Source: Myxococcus eversor (lineage in GTDB: Bacteria; Myxococcota; Myxococcia; Myxococcales; Myxococcaceae). From it: a stretch of DNA of 64,000 bases. The translations under genes were made by a program, and so were the position numbers. The notes beneath the pieces are model-generated. The model saw only the letters and a program-made list of their open reading frames with translations, was not told the origin of the DNA and did not search any database. Position 1 is the stretch's first letter. Every line of letters begins with the position of its first letter. Shown one piece after another: positions 59,614 through 64,000 of the stretch. The stretch covers positions 248,001 to 312,000 of the forward strand of contig NZ_JAAIXY010000008.1 in NCBI RefSeq assembly GCF_010894455.1. The letters are read 5' to 3'.

Positions 59614-61194
59614 TTGCGTGAAGGACTGTGTGGTGGACGTTGGACGTTGGGGCCGGCATTGGCCGTGGCGCTGCTGGTGGCGGGGCTGTTGTCGCCAGCG
59701 CTCGCGGAGGCGAACCTGCCGTATCCGACGCGCACCGCGTATCGCCTGAAGGGTGTGCAGCCGGACTTCTGGCCCAGCTACGACGAGCTCGCGGGAAACA
59801 ACACCGGCGGCGTGGCGATGAACCTGGTGTGGGCCTCGTGGGAGCCGTCGGTGCAGGCGCCGCCGTGTACCGGAGGGCGCGTGGAGTATGCGGGGCACTG
59901 CTTCGCGGTGGATGCGAGCGTGGACGCGGCCATCCGCGAGTGGACGGCGCGCGGCGTGGTGGTGACGGCGGTGGTGTACGGCGTGCCCGCGTGGGCGCGC
60001 GCGGGGCGCACGTGCACACCGGCGGCGGCGGGCTTCGACATCTTCTGCGCGCCCAACAACGCCGCGGACTACGGCCGCTTCGTGGGCCTGCTCGCGCAGC
60101 GCTACAACGGGCTCAACGGCCATGGCCGCGTCGCCGACTTCGTCATCCACAACGAGGTCAACTCCAACGACTGGTTCGACATCGGCTGTGGCCAGGGCGC
60201 GGGCGCGTGCAACACGGCGGCGTGGCTGGACACGTACGCGGCCAGCTACAACGCGGCCTATGACCAGGTGATGGCGTGGCAGTCGGCGGCGAAGGTGCTC
60301 ATCTCGCTGACGCACCACTTCGGCGTGGAGCTGGACGCGCCCGGCGCGAGCAGTCCGACGTTGTCCGCCACGACCTTCTTGAACGGCTTCGCGGCGCGCG
60401 TGGGCTCGCGGGCGTGGCGCGTGGCGTACCATCCCTATGCGCCGGACTTGTTCCGTCCCCAGTTCTCCGCGGATGACTATCCGCGCGTGACGTACGGCAA
60501 CCTGGGCGTGCTGGCGGGCTGGCTGCGCAAGACGTTCCCCACCCGGCCGCACGCGTGGGAAATCCAGCTCACGGAGAGCGGCATCCACTCCGGCACGCCG
60601 CAGTCGTCGGAGGCCGCGCAGCAGACGGCCGTGTGCGACTCGTTCCGCAACGTGCTGGGGACGCCCGGCATCGAGAGCTACATCTACCACCGCATGCACG
60701 ACAACGCGGCGGAGGGCGGACTGGCGCTCGGACTGCGCCGGGTCGATGGAAGCGCGAAGCCGTCATGGAGCACGTGGGCGCTGGCCAACCGCGATGACTT
60801 GAATCCGCCCCAGCTCTCCTGCGGCTTCGAGGAACTGCCGTACACGCGGCTTCGCCGGGGCTACCACGCCACGCGAGGCCACTGGGCGTCGTCGCGGCTG
60901 TTGCCTCCGGGCTTCCGGCAGGAGTCCTCGTGGCGGCTGTGGCGTGACGCCGTGCCGGGCACGCGGATGCTGTACGAGTGCCGCGTGGGCAACCACAACC
61001 TGCTCAGCCCGGACGTGGGCTGTGAGGGCCTCCTGCCCCTGGGGCCGGTGGGCTACATCCACACGACGCAGGTGGCGGGCACGGTGCCGCTGTACCGGTG
61101 CAACCTGGGCCAGGGGAAGGACCACTTCGTCTCCCCCGCGTCGAACTGCGAGGGCCAGGTGACGGAGCAGCTGTTGGGCTACGCGTTCCCCTGA
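59614..61194 (+). CDS. Secreted DUF5722-like (glycoside hydrolase-fold) protein
   Basis: A 526-residue exported protein. The start is a TTG with GGAGGTG 4 nt upstream; no other start gives the signal peptide ([16 protein letters not shown]). The TIM-barrel-like domain has [13 protein letters not shown], the acid in [26 protein letters not shown] and [13 protein letters not shown]. The last ~110 residues hold two similar Cys-containing blocks ([20 protein letters not shown] and [20 protein letters not shown]), a repeat module seen at the ends of other myxobacterial secreted proteins. It is likely a polysaccharide-degrading enzyme. Confidence 0.78.
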   Translation: MREGLCGGRWTLGPALAVALLVAGLLSPALAEANLPYPTRTAYRLKGVQPDFWPSYDELAGNNTGGVAMNLVWASWEPSVQAPPCTGGRVEYAGHCFAVDASVDAAIREWTARGVVVTAVVYGVPAWARAGRTCTPAAAGFDIFCAPNNAADYGRFVGLLAQRYNGLNGHGRVADFVIHNEVNSNDWFDIGCGQGAGACNTAAWLDTYAASYNAAYDQVMAWQSAAKVLISLTHHFGVELDAPGASSPTLSATTFLNGFAARVGSRAWRVAYHPYAPDLFRPQFSADDYPRVTYGNLGVLAGWLRKTFPTRPHAWEIQLTESGIHSGTPQSSEAAQQTAVCDSFRNVLGTPGIESYIYHRMHDNAAEGGLALGLRRVDGSAKPSWSTWALANRDDLNPPQLSCGFEELPYTRLRRGYHATRGHWASSRLLPPGFRQESSWRLWRDAVPGTRMLYECRVGNHNLLSPDVGCEGLLPLGPVGYIHTTQVAGTVPLYRCNLGQGKDHFVSPASNCEGQVTEQLLGYAFP

Positions 61195-61201
61195 CGGTGA
61201 A

Positions 61202-61227
61202 CCCGGCCTGGGCGCCTGGAGGCCGGG
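61202..61227 (+). terminator. Strong hairpin after DUF5722-like gene
   Basis: CCCGGCCT, a 10-nt loop and AGGCCGGG form a perfect 8-bp stem, 7 bp after the stop. It is GC-rich without a T tract. Confidence 0.65.
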
Positions 61228-61382
61228 CGGGTTGATCCGCTCGGCCGGAGCGTTGTCCGCTTCTGGGACATCACTTCGCGGAACCGGGCACACCCAGGGG
61301 AGGGGGTAGGGGTGTTCCGAGCAATTCCCTGGGGTTGGGTCGCGTGAAACGGTTGGCACGCGGCTCGCTCTAGAGGTGGCCC

Positions 61383-62627
61383 GTGGACATTCCCAAAGCA
61401 AAAAAGCCTCGCCGCAAGCCCTGGTTGCTCGCCATTGGTGGTGCGTTCGCGCTCATCCTCGTCACCGTGGGTCTGGGTCGGCTGCGGCCGGCGGCGCCTT
61501 CGGTGGACCGGGCCTCGGTGTGGCTGGACACGGTGAAGCGCGGCCCCATGGTGCGCCAGGTGAAGGGCGCGGGCACGCTGGTTCCCGAGTACATCCGCTG
61601 GCTGACGGCGGACACGGCGGGCCGGGTGGAGCGCATCCACGTGCGGCCGGGCGCGACGGTGAAGGCGGACACGCTCCTGATGGAGCTGGCCAACCCGGAC
61701 GTGCAGCTCCAGATGCTGGAGGCGGAGCGGCAGCTCGCCAGCGCCGAGGCGGAGTACATCCAGATGCGGATGACGCTGGAGACGCAGCGGCTGGCGCAGG
61801 AGGCCGCAGTCGCCACCCTCGTCGCCGAGTCCTCCAACGCCGAGCGCCGCGCCACCGCCGACGCCTCCCTCGTCGAGAAGGACCTCATCCCCGCGCTCGA
61901 TGCGCGGCAGGCGGGCGAGCGGGCGGGCGAGATGACGCGCCGGCTGGAGCTGGAGCGCAAGAAGCTGTCCGTCGTCGCCGCCAGCATGAAGGACCAGCTC
62001 GTCGCTTTGCAGGGACAGGTGGAACGTTTGAAAGCGGTGGCCCGCTTCCGTCGTACCCAGGTGGAGTCCATGAAGGTGCTCGCCGGGGAGGATGGAGTGC
62101 TGCAGGAGCTTCCGCTGGAGCTGGGTCAGTGGGTGACGCCGGGCGTGCTGCTGGCGAAAGTCGTCAAGCCGGAGCGGCTCAAGGCGGAGCTGCGCATCGC
62201 CGAGACGCAGGCGCGCGACATCGTCCAGGGCCAGAAGGCGCTGGTGGACACACGCAACGGGGTGGTGGAGGGCACGGTGGCGCGCGTGGCGCCGGCGGCG
62301 AGCCAGGGCACGGTGCGGGTGGAGGTGTCGCTCCCCGACGAGCTGCCCAAGGGCGCGCGGCCCGACCTCACGGTGGAGGGCACCGTGGAGCTTGAGCGGT
62401 TGGGCAACGTGCTGTCGGTGGGGCGCCCGGCCGGTGCGCAGCCCAACGGGACGATGTCGCTCTTCCGGTTGATGCCGGGCAGTGACGAGGCGGTCCGGGT
62501 GCCGGTGCAGTTGGGCCGGGGCTCGGTGAATGCCGTGGAGGTGCTGCAGGGCCTCGCGGAAGGTGACCAGGTGGTGCTGTCGGACATGGCCGCGTGGGAT
62601 GCGGTCGAGCGGGTGAGGCTGCGATGA
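61383..62627 (+). CDS. Efflux periplasmic adaptor (MacA/HlyD-type membrane fusion protein)
   Basis: A 414-residue protein (GTG start, AGAGGTG upstream). An N-terminal membrane helix (LLAIGGAFALILVTVGLG) follows a basic patch. The lipoyl halves (AGRVERIHVRPGATVKADTL and AGEDGVLQELPLELGQWVTP) flank a coiled-coil hairpin (AERQLASAEAEYIQMRMTLE and onwards), then the beta-barrel (LPDELPKGARPDLTVEGTVE). It forms the bridge of a MacAB-type pump with the next two genes; the stop overlaps the ABC start. Confidence 0.9.
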   Translation: MDIPKAKKPRRKPWLLAIGGAFALILVTVGLGRLRPAAPSVDRASVWLDTVKRGPMVRQVKGAGTLVPEYIRWLTADTAGRVERIHVRPGATVKADTLLMELANPDVQLQMLEAERQLASAEAEYIQMRMTLETQRLAQEAAVATLVAESSNAERRATADASLVEKDLIPALDARQAGERAGEMTRRLELERKKLSVVAASMKDQLVALQGQVERLKAVARFRRTQVESMKVLAGEDGVLQELPLELGQWVTPGVLLAKVVKPERLKAELRIAETQARDIVQGQKALVDTRNGVVEGTVARVAPAASQGTVRVEVSLPDELPKGARPDLTVEGTVELERLGNVLSVGRPAGAQPNGTMSLFRLMPGSDEAVRVPVQLGRGSVNAVEVLQGLAEGDQVVLSDMAAWDAVERVRLR

Positions 62628-63391
62628 TGACGACGAACAACAATGCGGAGACGCCTGCTTCCGAGGACGCGGCGGTGTTGGCGGGTGCGGCCAAGGTGGA
62701 GACGGGCAAGTCCCTCATCACGCTGGAAGGATTGACGAAGGTCTTCGAGACGGAGGAGGTGGAGACGCACGCGCTCTCCAACATCCACCTCAACATCCGC
62801 CAGGGTGAGTGGGTGGCGATTGTCGGTCCCTCGGGCTCCGGCAAGTCCACGCTGCTCGCCGTGCTGGGGTTGCTCGACACGACGACGCGGGGCACGTACC
62901 TGCTCGACGGCAAGAGCGTGCTGGACTTGTCCGCGTCGGACCGCGCGCTGGTGCGCAACCGGCACATCGGCTTCATCTTCCAGAGCTTCAACCTCATCGG
63001 CGATTTGACGGTGTTCGAGAACGTGGAGCTGCCCCTGACGTACCGGGGCATGCCCGCCGCCGAGCGCAAGCAGCGGGTGGAGAAGGCGCTGGACAAGGTG
63101 GGCATGGCGCACCGCGCGCGGCACATGCCGGGGCAGCTCTCCGGCGGTCAGCAGCAGCGTGTCGCCGTGGCGCGCGCCGTCGCGGGAGACCCGCTCATCC
63201 TCCTGGCGGACGAGCCCACCGGTAACCTGGATTCGAAGAACGGCGAGGCGGTGATGCAGTTGCTGTCCGAGCTGCACAAGGCCGGGGCCACCATCTGCAT
63301 GGTGACGCACGACCCGGCGCACGCGCGAGTCGCCACGCGCACGGTGAGCCTCTTCGACGGTCGAGTCGTCCAGGACGAGCAGCGCCGCTAA
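62624..63391 (+). CDS. ABC transporter ATP-binding protein (MacB-type)
   Basis: A 255-residue ATPase starting at the ATGA overlap. Walker A is GPSGSGKSTLLAVLG, the Q loop FIFQSFNLIGDLT, the signature QLSGGQQQRVAVARA, Walker B LILLADEPTGNLDSKNG, and the switch His in CMVTHDPAHA. This is the LolD/MacB group; it pairs with the FtsX-type permease after it. Confidence 0.93.
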   Translation: MMTTNNNAETPASEDAAVLAGAAKVETGKSLITLEGLTKVFETEEVETHALSNIHLNIRQGEWVAIVGPSGSGKSTLLAVLGLLDTTTRGTYLLDGKSVLDLSASDRALVRNRHIGFIFQSFNLIGDLTVFENVELPLTYRGMPAAERKQRVEKALDKVGMAHRARHMPGQLSGGQQQRVAVARAVAGDPLILLADEPTGNLDSKNGEAVMQLLSELHKAGATICMVTHDPAHARVATRTVSLFDGRVVQDEQRR

Positions 63392-63476
63392 CCCTTCTCC
63401 TCTCGCGGGCCTCGCCCGGGTCGCTCCTGGCGGGGCGGCCCTCGGGAGGCGTGCGTCCTGAATCACCGGAGTCGTC

Positions 63477-64000
63477 GTGGAAACCTTCCTCCAGAATGTC
63501 CGCTACGCGGTGCGCTCGTTGCGCAAGAGCCCGGGCTTCACGCTGATGGCGGTGCTGGCGCTGGCGCTGGGCATCGGCGCGAACAGCGCGGTCTTCAGCG
63601 TGGTGAATGGCGTGCTGCTCAAGCCGCCGCCCTTCGCCCAGCCGGAGCGACTGGTCCACCTCTGGGGCAACTACGCCAAGGCGAACATCAAGGACATCGT
63701 CGTGTCGGTGCCCGAGTACCGGGACTACCTCACGATGCCCAGGGCCTTCAGCTCGCTGGCGGCCTTCGATGCGAGCAACGTCACGCTCACCGGGGGCGAC
63801 GCGCCGGAGCGGCTCCAGATGACGCTCTCCACGGCCTCTCTGTTCCCCACGCTGGGCGTGGCGCCGGTGCTGGGCCGCGGCTTCACCGAGGAGGAGGAGA
63901 CGCTGGGGCGCGACAAGGTGCTCGTGTTGACGCACAAGACGTGGCGCACGCGCTTCGCGCAGGACCCGGGCGTGCTGGGCCGTGAACTGCGGCTCGACGG
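63477..64000 (+). CDS. MacB/FtsX-type ABC permease, N-terminal part (runs off window)
   Basis: The GTG at 63477 begins [20 protein letters not shown], followed by the first membrane helix ([20 protein letters not shown]) and the MacB periplasmic core domain: [40 protein letters not shown] and [16 protein letters not shown]. The frame is open to the window end; only 174 codons are seen. This family (with ADOP/ALAGIGAN-type N-termini) exports peptides or lipids together with the ATPase and adaptor before it. Confidence 0.88.
   Translation, partial: METFLQNVRYAVRSLRKSPGFTLMAVLALALGIGANSAVFSVVNGVLLKPPPFAQPERLVHLWGNYAKANIKDIVVSVPEYRDYLTMPRAFSSLAAFDASNVTLTGGDAPERLQMTLSTASLFPTLGVAPVLGRGFTEEEETLGRDKVLVLTHKTWRTRFAQDPGVLGRELRLD

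Overview
The window reads as high-GC myxobacterial DNA (Myxococcus/Corallococcus-like). Host markers are a Myxococcales-type sigma factor (47.0-47.9 kb), a member of the Myxococcus paralogous family DUF2381/TIGR02268 next to a Hanks-type kinase, and many lipoproteins. About the first 40.6 kb is a temperate siphovirus-type prophage. The remaining 23.4 kb is ordinary chromosome. I see no rRNA, tRNA, CRISPR array or insertion sequence.

Prophage layout. From 1 to 7.3 kb lies an accessory block: an Imm52-type immunity protein and a lipoprotein with a Tox-REase-5 nuclease tail, a DUF2381 protein with a transmembrane Ser/Thr kinase, two tandem XRE regulators, and a kinase homologue that lacks the usual nucleotide-binding residues. 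A bidirectional hairpin terminator at 7.32 kb separates this block from the late operon. The late operon runs leftward from 26.5 to 7.4 kb: phage sigma factor, zinc protein, terminase, portal, HK97-type protease and capsid, connectors, tail tube, a tail chaperone pair with a -1 frameshift site, tape measure, tail tip, and membrane (lysis-type) proteins. The early operon runs rightward from 27.1 to 40.6 kb: primase/VapE helicase, DNA methylase, PD-(D/E)XK nuclease, SNF2-like protein, DNA polymerase, RuvC-like resolvase, excisionase and integrase. A 0.55-kb control region lies between the two arms.

Two architectural features stand out. First, nine copies of a roughly 30-bp element with core GGAAAGCGTCCCCAT lie directly upstream of phage gene starts, on both strands and only between 8.2 and 38.5 kb. 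The distance from the core to the start codon is often exactly 10 nt. It resembles, in logic but not sequence, the start-associated sequences of some mycobacteriophages. Second, four A/T-richer single-gene cassettes are inserted at module boundaries: an AlbA_2/Schlafen-like protein, a DUF4062 protein, a membrane protein, and a zinc-ribbon plus HEPN protein. Each is antisense to the operon around it, convergent with the phage gene on its 3' side, and separated at its 5' side from a divergent phage gene by one of the nine elements. This is the layout expected of lysogenic-conversion or anti-phage cargo, and it is my best candidate for an undescribed system.

Right of the integrase, the C-terminal half of a LysR regulator begins abruptly, so the prophage probably interrupts that gene. 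An imperfect 22-bp repeat near position 8 and in the integrase 3' end may be the attachment sites. The host region then carries a CHRD protein, a DUF2809 membrane protein, an LVIVD-repeat lipoprotein, another lipoprotein, an SDR oxidoreductase behind a perfect palindromic operator, a metallophosphoesterase, the sigma factor, alanine racemase, a lipid A acyltransferase, an M1 aminopeptidase, an enoyl-CoA hydratase, PRPP synthetase, a phosphoribosyltransferase, an alpha/beta hydrolase, oligoribonuclease, a receiver-only response regulator, an acyl-CoA synthetase, a DUF5722-like secreted protein, and a MacAB-type efflux operon cut by the window end.
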